Positions 28,068-36,954 of a DNA stretch of 64,000 bases are shown one piece after another. The notes beneath the pieces are model-generated. The model saw nothing but the letters and a program-made list of their open reading frames with translations, was not told the origin of the DNA and made no database searches. The stretch's first letter is position 1. Each line of letters opens with the position of its first letter. The stretch is from DASVTR01 sp036387475 (GTDB taxonomy: Bacteria > Acidobacteriota > Blastocatellia > Pyrinomonadales > Pyrinomonadaceae). The stretch spans positions 262,969 to 326,968 of the forward strand of contig DASVTR010000006.1 of the NCBI GenBank assembly GCA_036387475.1. Reading direction: 5' to 3'. Made by a program: the position numbers and the translations under genes.

Positions 28068-28786
28068 GTTTGAGATTTACCTCCCCTCGCGCGCAGCCCT
28101 CGCTTCTTGCCTGTCTGCGGCAACAACAGCAAGCCGCTTGCGGTCGAATGGCGACGCAGGCGCTCTAAGATAGCGTCCCGCGCACGCGAGAACGCCTGTT
28201 TGTCTCCGTAAAGCTGGAAGGCCCAGTTGGCTCCCATCTCCAGAGCGTTGAGTTCGAAGGCGAGTTGTGCCGGGTCTGCGTCTCGTTTTAACTGGCCGGC
28301 CTCCCGCGCCTCGTTGATTGAACCTCGAAGCACGGCGAGCCACTCTTTCATAATCCCGGCAACGCGGTCGCGCACGGGGCCGGGGCGACTGTCGAACTCT
28401 GCTGCGGCGGCGGCGAAAAAACAGCCCCCACGAAAAACTTCGCCCCGCACGTATGCCAACCACACGTCACATAGTTTCCAAAGACGGGGGAGCCCCTTCC
28501 CCGTCTCGAAGGACGGACGGATGACCTCACGGATGAAGATGTCGCGTGCAGCCTCGACGGTCGCCAGTTGCAATTCCTCTTTTGAGCCGAAGTGGGCGAA
28601 CAGCCCGCTCTTGCTCATCGAGAGGGCGGAGGCGAGCCGCCCGATAGTCAGACCCTCAAGACCCTCCGCCGAGGCAACATCGACGGCCACTTCAAGAATG
28701 GCCTGGCGTGTGCGGTCGCCGCGCGCCTTGCGTGCTTTGACGGCGTTATCCTGTACCGTGCTCACTGCTTTAGCTATTGTGTTCAT
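28064..28786 (-). CDS. TetR/AcrR-family transcriptional regulator
   Basis: From the ATG at 28786 (MNTIAKAV) the protein is about 240 residues. The helix-turn-helix is at about 28-75 (RQAILEVAVDVASAEGLEGL then IGRLASALSMSKSGLFAHF). The ligand domain follows with a TetR_C-like FRGGCFFAAAAAEF segment near the middle. The open frame reaches 28870, but that start would lie upstream of the palindromic operator, so the inner ATG is preferred. It leads a two-gene unit with the AraC regulator. It is probably autorepressed through the palindrome at 28809-28820. Confidence 0.9.
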   Translation of the reverse strand: MNTIAKAVSTVQDNAVKARKARGDRTRQAILEVAVDVASAEGLEGLTIGRLASALSMSKSGLFAHFGSKEELQLATVEAARDIFIREVIRPSFETGKGLPRLWKLCDVWLAYVRGEVFRGGCFFAAAAAEFDSRPGPVRDRVAGIMKEWLAVLRGSINEAREAGQLKRDADPAQLAFELNALEMGANWAFQLYGDKQAFSRARDAILERLRRHSTASGLLLLPQTGKKRGLRARGGKSQT

Positions 28787-28808
28787 CGCAACTCGCTGCC
28801 AATATAGC

Positions 28809-28820
28809 ACGAACGTTCGT
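28809..28820. promoter_or_regulatory. TetR-type operator
   Basis: ACGAACGTTCGT is a perfect 12-base palindrome 22 bases upstream of the tetR ATG at 28786. On the minus strand it is followed at once by GCTATATT, whose TATATT (28801-28806) makes a good -10 element, so the palindrome occupies the promoter spacer. This is the classical position for autorepression. The family link is inferred from position and symmetry. Confidence 0.65.
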
Positions 28821-28896
28821 TTTAGAACAGACTTTTTTCGAGCAGCTTTACGGCCACAGCCCCGTATCAAATCCGAGGTTTAAAGGGTTGTGGAAG

Positions 28897-30228
28897 TTAA
28901 ACGCGGATTTCGCCTTCCGCCTTGCCGAACTGGATGCGGGTTTTAACCGCGAGCGTGACGCTGCGTTGCGGTTCGACATCCCGCACCTCGCCGTCGGCGG
29001 TCGTCACGACCCACTTGTTGTCTGTTAGATTTTTCAATCCCCAGATATTTGCGTTCGTCGGGTGGCGCGTGACGACGGCGGCGGGGCTGGAGAAATCATA
29101 GAGCCGGTCGTCGTCCGTGTGATGCGGAAAGAGTTGCGTGTCGTGGTTGAGCATCACGACCTGAGTCCCGATGCGTATGCGTGGCGGCAAAGTTAGTTGT
29201 ACGGCACACGACCAGCACAAGCCTGGGTTGCCATTCGTGGCGCGTAAGCGGTCTGCGTCGTAGAAATTTTCCAGCCCGCAGTGTGAACAGTAGATAATGG
29301 AATCACGCAATCGTATCATTTGAGCACGCCATTCGCTTTCGCGGACGCGCCCATGCAAGGGAGAGCGAATCCCTTCGGTGAAGGCGCGCGTGAAAGTGTC
29401 GCGCAAAAATTGCGGGTAGATGCGCCAGAAGGCAAGCGCGTTATCGTGTATGCCGGGCACGGGCCGGTTTGAGTCGTCCGCAGGATCATAGATGAAGATT
29501 GGTTCGCTGCCGTAGAGTTTGTTCATCGCCGGAAGGTCAAGGCATTTGATTTCCGTTTCTTTTTTGCCTTCAAGCGGGTGCGAGACGGTCAGCATGTAGA
29601 AGATGAGGACGGCGAGCGAGAACAAATCCGTCTGCGTGCTCGGAACAGCCGTGCCCAAGACGACTTCGGGAGCCATAAAGCGTGGTGTGCCGAGGACGCC
29701 GAGCGTTCCCTTGCCGTCGGGCGCGACGTTGTCGCAATCACAGATAAGAATGTCGCCCGTGTCCGGGTCGAAGAAGGCGTTGCCGAATGATATGTCGCGG
29801 TAGCAGAAGCCTTGCGTGTGTAGAAGCAGGTAATTGTGCGCGAGGTGAAAGCAGGCGGTGGCGAGCGCGCGAAACGTCGGCTCGATGCGCCGCTTCATGA
29901 GGTCAACGATGTTCTTGAAACGCGGCGGGCGTAAACCCATCACGTAGCCGAAGCCTTCGACCTGTTCGTGGACGGCGAGTTCGATGGGCCACAAAAAATG
30001 CTCGCTCGGAGCGCCTTTTCTGACGAGGAGTTCAATCGCCGCGCGCTGTTCGGGCGTCGCCATCTGCGGAAAGAACCACTTGAGAGCGACCGCCTCGCCG
30101 CCCAAGGTGGCTTTATAGACTTCGCCCTGCCCGCCCGCGCCAAGCAATTTTTCTGCCGTACACATCATGCCCGATGGCTCTGCGCGCACCGTTTGACCTT
30201 CGCGTAAAATTTGTTGGCCCTCTGCCAT
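28897..30228 (-). CDS. Protein kinase with C-terminal zinc ribbon (TerY-P triad kinase)
   Basis: This 443-residue protein starts with an Hanks-type kinase fold: glycine loop LLGAGGQGEVYKA, lysine in VALKWFF, catalytic loop YRDISFGNAFF (His of HRD replaced by Tyr), metal motif CDCDN in place of DFG, and FMAPEV as the APE motif. After the kinase comes a zinc ribbon with C-x2-C at CSHC and C-x2-C at CWSC, then a small beta domain. This layout matches the kinases of the described TerY-P triads (vWA, PP2C, kinase). It is cytoplasmic, with no membrane segment. It is the last gene of the operon, 17 bases after the beta-helix gene. A role in reversible phosphorylation of the operon's other proteins is inferred. 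Confidence 0.85.
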   Translation of the reverse strand: MAEGQQILREGQTVRAEPSGMMCTAEKLLGAGGQGEVYKATLGGEAVALKWFFPQMATPEQRAAIELLVRKGAPSEHFLWPIELAVHEQVEGFGYVMGLRPPRFKNIVDLMKRRIEPTFRALATACFHLAHNYLLLHTQGFCYRDISFGNAFFDPDTGDILICDCDNVAPDGKGTLGVLGTPRFMAPEVVLGTAVPSTQTDLFSLAVLIFYMLTVSHPLEGKKETEIKCLDLPAMNKLYGSEPIFIYDPADDSNRPVPGIHDNALAFWRIYPQFLRDTFTRAFTEGIRSPLHGRVRESEWRAQMIRLRDSIIYCSHCGLENFYDADRLRATNGNPGLCWSCAVQLTLPPRIRIGTQVVMLNHDTQLFPHHTDDDRLYDFSSPAAVVTRHPTNANIWGLKNLTDNKWVVTTADGEVRDVEPQRSVTLAVKTRIQFGKAEGEIRV

Positions 30229-30245
30229 AAACTTTCCTTTCCGCC

Positions 30246-31838
30246 TTACAAACGATTATTGTGACTCGCGACCTGCGACCCGTGATGCGTTTCCCAAGCG
30301 GCGACGCGGTTCTGCGTCAGATCACAAGCTTCGACTTCGACCGCGCCGCCCGGCTCGCAACTGACGCCGACATGACCGTTATCGTTAATGCGGCACGCGC
30401 GCGCGATTGCGACGCCGTTGGCGTTAACGTACACGCCCGACTCGCGATTACGGAAAACGTCGGAGTTTTCCAGAATCGCGTGCCCCGCATCGTCAATGAA
30501 GACGCCATGCGATTGCCCGTCGTGAATCTGACAATTCAGTAAACGCACCTCGCCGCCGCCCGACGCGGCGACTTCCGGTGCATCGTGGCGATAGATGTTG
30601 CACGCTTCAATTGTCGCCTGCCCGTTGCGGTGCGTGAAGACGCCTGTGTTTTCGCCGTCGTGAATGCGGCAGTGGCGTAAGGTGGCGCGGCCCGCGTCGC
30701 TGATGCCGACGTTTGTGCGCCGGTTCGCATAAATGTCGCAACCCTCGATGGTGTTTGCCGCGCGATTCCAGACGACGATTCCGGCGTCAGAGCCGTGATG
30801 TATGTGACAGTTTGTAACGCTCGTGCTCGCACCATTCGTGATGGCGACAGCGACGTTCGCGTTCTCGGAGATGTCGCACGCTTCGATGACACCCTGCGCG
30901 CCATCGAAGGCGAAGACGCCGGAATCTACGCCGTGGTGTATGCGGCAAGCGCGAATCACGGGCGCAGCCGACGGGTTGTGGATTGCGACGCAGGCGAGCG
31001 AATCGGAGCTGATGTCGCAGCCGTCAAAGAGCGGTCGCCCGTGCGGTATGTCCACTGCGAAAAAGCCGTCGTTGTTTGCGCCACCCGCTCGCGCTTGTCC
31101 GCGCAAAGTTAAATTGCGAATCGTCGCCGCATCCGTTCGCATGACAAGACAACTGGACGTGGTTGCACGCACGATGATTTCTTCGAGCGCACCGTCGCCG
31201 ACAATCTCTAACGATTTATCTATCACGAGACCTTCGTTGTAAATGCCCGGACGCACGAGCAGACGCGAGCCTGCCTGAGCGCGCCGTATAGCATCGTTGA
31301 GCGTCAGAAAATCTCCACTGCCATCAAGAGCGACGACGAAGGACATGCGCGCAGCCGACGAAGAGGAACGCGCCGGGCTTGCTGGCGGCGACGCGTGCGC
31401 GGCGGCGTGAGATTGCGGCGCTCGTGGCGATTGAGCCTGCGTCGGCTGCGATTGCGGCTGTGGCGTGTCAGCTACTTGCTTGTCAGCTTGTTCGTTTGTC
31501 TGTTCAAGTGCGTCTAATTCTTCAAGTGTAATGACCTCAAGCGCGAGCGCCCATGTATGCACTGTCCATCGCGCGGCGCTCGCTTCCATCGCTACGTCTT
31601 CGTGTAGACGTGCGGCGAGACGGGCGAGCAGCGCGCCGCGCGGCATACGGCTTTTGCCGGAGGCGAGAAGTGCCGCGGGAATGTGTTCTTCGAGCGCGCT
31701 TGTGAGCACACTGATTTCACGGCGATGGGCGGGAAAGTTGTCGCGCATTAAGCCTTCGCAACGCCTTGGCTCGTTGATAATCTCGCGCCCGTGGCGGCGC
31801 ACGATTTCAAGCAGTTTTTGACGTGGCAGATTGTTCAT
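30246..31838 (-). CDS. Right-handed beta-helix protein with conserved N-terminal helical domain
   Basis: This 530-residue protein has three parts. Residues 1-112 form a helical domain (HGREIINEPRRCEGLM, HRREISVLTSALEE, LLARLAARL, ARW.VH.WALAL) that is shared with the gene at 34066-34839. Residues about 120-170 are a Q/A/P/S-rich linker. Residues about 175-530 are a parallel beta-helix of roughly 23-residue rungs (for example CDIYANRRTNVGIS and CRIHDGENTGVFTH). No signal peptide is present, so it should act in the cytoplasm with the kinase and phosphatase. The start overlaps the PP2C gene by 32 bases. It is probably a scaffold or phosphorylation target; no lyase catalytic site is evident. Confidence 0.8.
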   Translation of the reverse strand: MNNLPRQKLLEIVRRHGREIINEPRRCEGLMRDNFPAHRREISVLTSALEEHIPAALLASGKSRMPRGALLARLAARLHEDVAMEASAARWTVHTWALALEVITLEELDALEQTNEQADKQVADTPQPQSQPTQAQSPRAPQSHAAAHASPPASPARSSSSAARMSFVVALDGSGDFLTLNDAIRRAQAGSRLLVRPGIYNEGLVIDKSLEIVGDGALEEIIVRATTSSCLVMRTDAATIRNLTLRGQARAGGANNDGFFAVDIPHGRPLFDGCDISSDSLACVAIHNPSAAPVIRACRIHHGVDSGVFAFDGAQGVIEACDISENANVAVAITNGASTSVTNCHIHHGSDAGIVVWNRAANTIEGCDIYANRRTNVGISDAGRATLRHCRIHDGENTGVFTHRNGQATIEACNIYRHDAPEVAASGGGEVRLLNCQIHDGQSHGVFIDDAGHAILENSDVFRNRESGVYVNANGVAIARACRINDNGHVGVSCEPGGAVEVEACDLTQNRVAAWETHHGSQVASHNNRL

Positions 31839-33063
31839 GCGAGGCTGCGGCTACCTGTGTGGCAGGCGCGTCGGGGGCGGGCGGCTCGGTGCTTTGCGAT
31901 GAAGGAGTTTGCGACGATGCGGTGTCTATTGGCGCGACAGGCGACGCAGTTGTTGAGCTTGTATCGTTTGATGAGGAGGCCGCTTTCAGCGCGTCCATGC
32001 GGCAAATGATGGCGAGCGTGCAATCGTCGCCGCTGCCCGCCGTGGTCGCTTCTTCGAGCCAGCCTTTGACACTGCGATTAACTGTGTCGAAGCCGTCTTC
32101 CTCGCGTAGCATTTGAATCAAGTCAGTGCCGACTTGATGAAAGCCTGCGGTCGTCGAAAACGAATTGTAGTAACCGTCGGTTGTCATCAGGATGAGCGCG
32201 GGCAAGTCTTCTTCACCATGCGGATGTACGGCGAAGAGAAAATCATCCGCCGCCTTATCCAGACAGAGCGACGTTGTTTCATTCGCGAGCAGTCGAGCGT
32301 CTTCCGGTAACGGTTGCTTGATTTCACCCTGTTCAGAGACAGTAATCATTTCACCATCGCCTAGTTGCAGATAGAGCGCGTAGGTTGGTGTGAGAAGGAA
32401 AGAGAGCGAGGTCGCGCCGTAGGCCAGATGCGGGTTGGCTTCGACGAGGCGGCGTGCTCCTTCGCCATCCTTCTCAATCATCCGCTCAAACTCTTCTTCC
32501 CTGAACGGCTCGCGCTTCAAATCGGCTGCGACGAGTGCGCGCCAACGCTTGATAAACTCGACCGTCAGACGTTCGCGTATCCTGCTTTCAATCTCCGAAG
32601 GCGGGAGCGCGGCGTGTCTGCCGTTGATGAGTTCGTCGAGCAGATCAGCGCCGACGCGCACGGCGAAGCGCGAGCCACGGTCGCTGCGGAAACACTTGTT
32701 GCTGCCGTGACCGTCGGAGATGGAGACGATGACGGGCAGCCGCACGCTTGACTGCCGGACGTGCAAGATAGCGTCCTGATTAGGGATGCCTGCGCGCAGG
32801 TGCGACGCGCCGGGCACAGTCTCGCCGATGACGCGCCATTCCGCTTCAGCGCGCGCCGCGATGAGCGCCTCGAATGCGTGCGTGGATTGGGGCGGCGGGC
32901 CAACATGAGGCGCAACCGCTTCCGCCGACTGCGCCGCATCGTTTGACGGCGCTGGACTGCTCGCCACAGTTTCCGCCGCCTGCGCCGCATTCGCCTCAGC
33001 TTGATTCGCACGGGGCGGCGCGTCGGCAGGCGGCGCGGGCGCGGTTTCCGTTATGTCAGCCAT
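31807..33063 (-). CDS. PP2C-type Ser/Thr phosphatase (TerY-P triad)
   Basis: From the ATG at 33063 the protein is about 418 residues. An alanine- and proline-rich head of about 60 residues leads to the PP2C core: NQDAILH, SDGHGSNKCFRSDRGS (metal-binding DG), GATSLSFLL, LQLGDGEM, LMTTDGYYNS and GSGDDCTLAI. The final 45 residues are S/T/P-rich. PP2C enzymes remove phosphate from Ser/Thr with two divalent metals, so it should oppose the kinase at the end of this operon. It starts 11 bases after the vWA gene and overlaps the beta-helix gene. The frame also allows a TTG at 33081. Confidence 0.88.
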   Translation of the reverse strand: MADITETAPAPPADAPPRANQAEANAAQAAETVASSPAPSNDAAQSAEAVAPHVGPPPQSTHAFEALIAARAEAEWRVIGETVPGASHLRAGIPNQDAILHVRQSSVRLPVIVSISDGHGSNKCFRSDRGSRFAVRVGADLLDELINGRHAALPPSEIESRIRERLTVEFIKRWRALVAADLKREPFREEEFERMIEKDGEGARRLVEANPHLAYGATSLSFLLTPTYALYLQLGDGEMITVSEQGEIKQPLPEDARLLANETTSLCLDKAADDFLFAVHPHGEEDLPALILMTTDGYYNSFSTTAGFHQVGTDLIQMLREEDGFDTVNRSVKGWLEEATTAGSGDDCTLAIICRMDALKAASSSNDTSSTTASPVAPIDTASSQTPSSQSTEPPAPDAPATQVAAASHEQSATSKTA

Positions 33064-33074
33064 GAGACTATTCT

Positions 33075-33878
33075 TTACCAAACGTCATCAATTGTATTTT
33101 GGTCGTCCGCCGGGTCGGTTGCTGTCGGAACGGCTGCGCCCGCAGTCGGCGCAAGGGGAGTCGCAGCGGCGGCGTTCGGATCGGGTGTGGTCGCAGCACC
33201 GGGCGCGGGCACGCCGATAGGCGAACCTGCGGCGGCGGGCGACGCTTCAGGGTGATCCGTGCCTCCGGCGGCAGGCGACGAAGCGGATTTCAGCACGGCG
33301 GTCGAAGCCCACTTGATGTGTTTGACCAGAGCTTCGGGCGAATTCGCCGCGAGCGGTTTCATCTCAGGATGCCCGATGAACTTTTGCAGCACCTCCGCAT
33401 CTGCATCTTGCCCGATAGAGATGGCGATGCGCACGGCTTTCTTGCCCCAAGGCTGATCCAGAAGGTCTTTCAAGCCTTTGTCGAAATCATCTGTCGGCTG
33501 ACCGTCGGAGATGAGCACGAGCACAGGCGGCAACGCGCGCTCGGACATCGGCGGCATCTTGAGTTGCTCTGCAACAAGCGAGAGCGCCTTGCCCATGTCT
33601 GTTTCACCATCTGCCGGGAGATCGTTCCAAGCGAAATCGGCGACCGGCGTCGGCTGCGAGATGTGCCACTGCGCGCCGTCCGAAAACTTAACGGCGCGCA
33701 CCAAGACCTGCGCGTTCGGATTATCGTCCGCGACCTTTTTCATGTGCGGGATGGCTTCGCGAATGGCGTTGTTCAAAGCCTGAATTTTGCCGTCCTGCTG
33801 CATCGAGCCGGATGCGTCGGCAATCCAGATAAAGTGTAGTGGACGCGAAGCGAGTTCGCCGCCCGGTCGTCTGCTCAT
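33075..33878 (-). CDS. TerY-like vWA-domain protein
   Basis: This 267-residue protein is a von Willebrand A domain of the TerY type with an intact metal-ion site: DASGSM (about residue 21), the threonine in GETDMGKAL and SDG in LVLISDGQPTDDF. The tail (about 205-267) is alanine- and proline-rich and disordered. GAGGGGG lies 11 bases before the ATG. In described TerY-P triads the vWA protein is encoded beside a PP2C phosphatase and a kinase, exactly as here. It probably serves as an assembly hub regulated by phosphorylation. There is no signal peptide. Confidence 0.88.
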   Translation of the reverse strand: MSRRPGGELASRPLHFIWIADASGSMQQDGKIQALNNAIREAIPHMKKVADDNPNAQVLVRAVKFSDGAQWHISQPTPVADFAWNDLPADGETDMGKALSLVAEQLKMPPMSERALPPVLVLISDGQPTDDFDKGLKDLLDQPWGKKAVRIAISIGQDADAEVLQKFIGHPEMKPLAANSPEALVKHIKWASTAVLKSASSPAAGGTDHPEASPAAAGSPIGVPAPGAATTPDPNAAAATPLAPTAGAAVPTATDPADDQNTIDDVW

Positions 33879-34065
33879 AATCGATTGTTCCCCCTCGTTG
33901 ACGAGTTTGACGGTTAATCAAATTGTTGTCAGAAATTACGGATAAGGATACACCATCGAGAGGAAATGCAGAAAGTGATGGAGCATGAAAATTGAAGAGA
34001 GATGTTGCGGATGAAGGGAAACGATGAAGGCGATTTTAGTTATCAATTGCGCGCGCTATTGAAGG

Positions 34066-34839
34066 TCATCTAATTCTCGGCTCGTTAATGCTCGGCCGCG
34101 CCTGTTCCTCTCGCAACAACATGATGACAGCCGGGACGACAAAGACTGCGGCGATGATGAGGACAATAGCCAACACAACGATGATGAAACAACTGCGCAG
34201 CGTCAGACCACGCCGCAACGTCTGCCTTGATGGAAGCGACGGCGAAATATCCTGCTGAGGCGGCTCCGGTACAGCGACGGTCGGCGGTATCCAGGGCGTG
34301 GGGCGCGGCGCGCGCGTGGGCGTTCGGGCAATTGGCGGCTGACTCGTCTGTGGCGATGACGATGGCAGTTGCGAAGAGGCGTGGGTCGTTCCGCGTCGCG
34401 GCTGAGGCGTTTGCGGACTGCTGCTCGTAGGATTTGCTGGTGATGGTCTTTGTTCTTCTGTAGGTGGCGGCGCGGCGCTTCGACCATCTTCAACTGCTTG
34501 CGTCTGCGCGCGGGCTTGAAGTTCTTCTTCGGACAAGATTCCGAGCGCTACGGCCCATGTTTCGACTCCCCAGCGCGCGGCTTCCGGCGTATATGCTAGA
34601 TTGTCGCGCAGCCGCGCCGCGAGCCGGGCCAGCAATACTTCCCTCGGCACGGAATTACCAGCCGCAATCAAATCCGCAGCGACTCGCTCCTCAAGCGCAC
34701 CCGTAATGATGTTGATTTCGCGCCGATGTGCACCGCTTAAATCACGCAGCAGTGCTTCAATGCGTTTCGGCGCGTCGCAGATTTCGCGACCGTGTTCAGC
34801 GATGATTCGCGAGAGCGTGCGGCGTGGCCGTTCGTTCAT
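34066..34839 (-). CDS. Conserved N-terminal helical domain protein with C-terminal membrane anchor
   Basis: From the ATG at 34839 (MNERPRR) the first 110 residues align along their length with the beta-helix protein of the same operon (HGREICDAPKRIEALLRD, HRREINIITGALEE, LLARLAARL, ARWGVETWAVALG). A P/T/S-rich linker of about 90 residues follows. A single C-terminal membrane helix (SCFIIVVLAIVLIIAAVFVV) precedes a short tail, so the N-domain would face the cytoplasm. It leads the operon, 187 bases before the vWA gene. It may tether the phospho-signalling complex to the membrane; this is inference. The frame extends to a GTG at 34872. Confidence 0.7.
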   Translation of the reverse strand: MNERPRRTLSRIIAEHGREICDAPKRIEALLRDLSGAHRREINIITGALEERVAADLIAAGNSVPREVLLARLAARLRDNLAYTPEAARWGVETWAVALGILSEEELQARAQTQAVEDGRSAAPPPTEEQRPSPANPTSSSPQTPQPRRGTTHASSQLPSSSPQTSQPPIARTPTRAPRPTPWIPPTVAVPEPPQQDISPSLPSRQTLRRGLTLRSCFIIVVLAIVLIIAAVFVVPAVIMLLREEQARPSINEPRIR

Positions 34840-35077
34840 GGGTGCTTGCTCGGAGGCCGTGGATTGTAGCACAAGTGCGCACGGATTCTTTTATTAAGCT
34901 TTGGCGTATAGCGCTGAACCCAAAGAATGATTTTGCGGCTCGTAGCGCCGCCATTTGAAAGGGGATAAATTATGCTTCGAGTCGAACTGTCGATCAGCGA
35001 TGGGCGTGGAAAGAGTTGGCACAGCTTGTCCATTACAGACTGCTGCTCATCAATCAGTCCATCTGGTTGCAGCAACA

Positions 35078-35590
35078 TCAATGTGAGGATATTTGTTTCT
35101 TCATTCGTCTCGGATTGTTGAAATTCAGGATTGCCAGTAAATGGAGGGTAAAAATTACCGTGGCAGTCGCAATCGTCAACCAGTTCAAATTCCTCCACAA
35201 ACTAATCGTCTGCATCATCTCCGGCGCAAAGTTGCCATTAAGCGTTGCAACAACTACTCCTCCGATAGTGATAATCATCCATATTTTCAGCGGAAGCATA
35301 ATCCAAGCGATAAGCGTTGCTCGCCCTAACCAGAATCTTGCTCCGGTATCGAGTTTAATAGTCAGCAGCCATGCGATCAGAGATGCCAGAAAGACCCAGG
35401 GGTTGACCCACTTAAAAAAGTAAATCAGGAAATGGGGAACCCTGAAGTAACTCAGCATCGAATCGGGAGGATTATGACTCCATAAGGGAACGAGCATCAC
35501 AGCGTTGAAGATATAACCTCCAAGCCAAATCCCCCAATAAATAGTCGCAATAAAGAGGAATAATCGAGCCAAATCTTTACGAACCTTCAT
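35078..35590 (-). CDS. Four-helix membrane protein, DUF1772-like
   Basis: This 170-residue protein has four hydrophobic segments at about 9-35, 60-85, 90-115 and 135-158. TAGGAG lies ten bases before the ATG. The first helix motif IWLGGYIFNAVMLVPLW and overall size resemble the DUF1772 family, but this is a weak match by eye. It is single, with nothing adjacent to suggest a role. A 120-residue open frame over its end (34836-35198) is a shadow. Confidence 0.5.
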   Translation of the reverse strand: MKVRKDLARLFLFIATIYWGIWLGGYIFNAVMLVPLWSHNPPDSMLSYFRVPHFLIYFFKWVNPWVFLASLIAWLLTIKLDTGARFWLGRATLIAWIMLPLKIWMIITIGGVVVATLNGNFAPEMMQTISLWRNLNWLTIATATVIFTLHLLAILNFNNPRRMKKQISSH

Positions 35591-35706
35591 ACTATTTGTC
35601 TCCTATGGTTTCTGTCATCATCGTTCGGTTACTCGTCTCACATACTTGCCGGCCAAACGAATCGCATCAGCGGGGTCGCGAGTTTTCCAGTCGTTCACTT
35701 CGCATC

Positions 35707-36949
35707 TCAATCCTCCAACAGCTTTCCCTCAAACACCTTCTGCCCGCCCAGCGATGAGTAAAAAGCAACTCCCGCCAGGGCAGTCACCGCCGACATCACA
35801 AAGAGCGAAGTGCCTGCATACCAGGCAGAGAGGTTCGTCGTGAATGGGAGGCTTTCCAACCAGAAAAAAGTCTCCAGCCGCGATTGCTGCCGCGAGCGGA
35901 TCGCCGCCCGGAAGCGCCGCCGACACCTGCGCCGCCGAAGCGGGTCTTTTGTCCGGGTCTTTTTCAAGACAGCGCCCGATGACGCGCTCGAACAGAGGAT
36001 CAACATCCTTGATTAAGCTTGAGATGCTGGCCGGCGTGCTCGTCTCACGCTGACGAATAATCTCGTCGAGTGTGTCGGCTGGGAAAGCTTTCCTTCCCGT
36101 AAAGACCTCGTAAAGCAGCAACCCAAGCGAGTAGATGTCGCTTTTGATGGAAACTTCTTTTCCTGCAAGTTGCTCCGGGGACATGTAGGCGGGAGTGCCC
36201 GAGCGAATTTCATTGCCGCGAAATTCATCCGATAATCCAGCGAGACCGAAATCGGTGATGCGCGCGCGCCCGCGTCCATCAATCATGATGTTCGCAGGCT
36301 TGAGGTCGCGGTGCAGCACACCCTCTTCGTGCGCGGCGGCGAGGCCGGCGCAGAGTTGGCGCGCGATTTCAGTAGCCTTGTCTTCGGGCAGGCGACCGAT
36401 GCGCCGCAGCAGACTGCTCAGATCCTCGCCGTCTATGTACTCCATCGAGAGAAAATTTTGACCGCCCGTCTCACCGATGTCGAACACGCGGCAAACGTTC
36501 GGGTGCGAGACTTTGCGTGCGGTGCGCACCTCGCGGTGAAAGTGTTCGAGCATCGTCGCATCTTTCGAAAGTCGTTCGGGGAGAAACTTGAGTGCGACGG
36601 GCTGCCCAAGTTTGAGATCGTCTGCACGATAGACCTCGCCCATACCGCCCTTGCCGAGCTGCCCGGTGATGCGGTAGCGTTTCGCCAAGATCGTGCCGGG
36701 AATAAATCGCGTCTCGTTACTGATGACAGACGACATTTGCGGTAACAAGTTAACCGCATCTTGCACTAGCGTTGGGATTAAGTGTCCGGTTGGCTGTTGA
36801 TGCGCGAGCAATGATTCGACTTCCTGCCGCAACTCTGCATCGCCGTCACACATTTCATCCAGAAATGCCGAGCGCGCTTGCGGCTCGCGTTCGGCGGCGG
36901 CTTCAAAAATCTCCTCAATCTTTTGCCAGCGTTCAGGTGTCATCGACAT
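35707..36949 (-). CDS. Ser/Thr protein kinase, probable frameshift near the C-terminus
   Basis: The N-terminal preamble (MTPERWQKIEEIF, CDGDAELRQEVESLLAHQ) is typical of acidobacterial kinases that accompany ECF sigma factors. The Hanks kinase is complete: GKGGMGEVY, VALKFLP, HRDLKPAN, DFG, SPEQ. After ALPGGDPLAAAIAAGDFF the frame runs 44 residues to a stop at 35729 with no membrane helix. If one base is removed from the six-A run at 35864-35869, the frame continues instead through SLFVMSAVTALAGVAFYSSL, a good membrane helix, to a stop at 35707. I give the corrected extent. Homologues usually carry a long extracytoplasmic domain, so even the corrected protein is short. The start is five bases after the sigma factor stop. 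Confidence 0.75.
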
Positions 36950-36954
36950 AACAA

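Noticed and set aside
33099..33839. A 246-codon plus-strand open frame
   Set aside because: It is antisense to the TerY-like vWA gene with an intact metal site.
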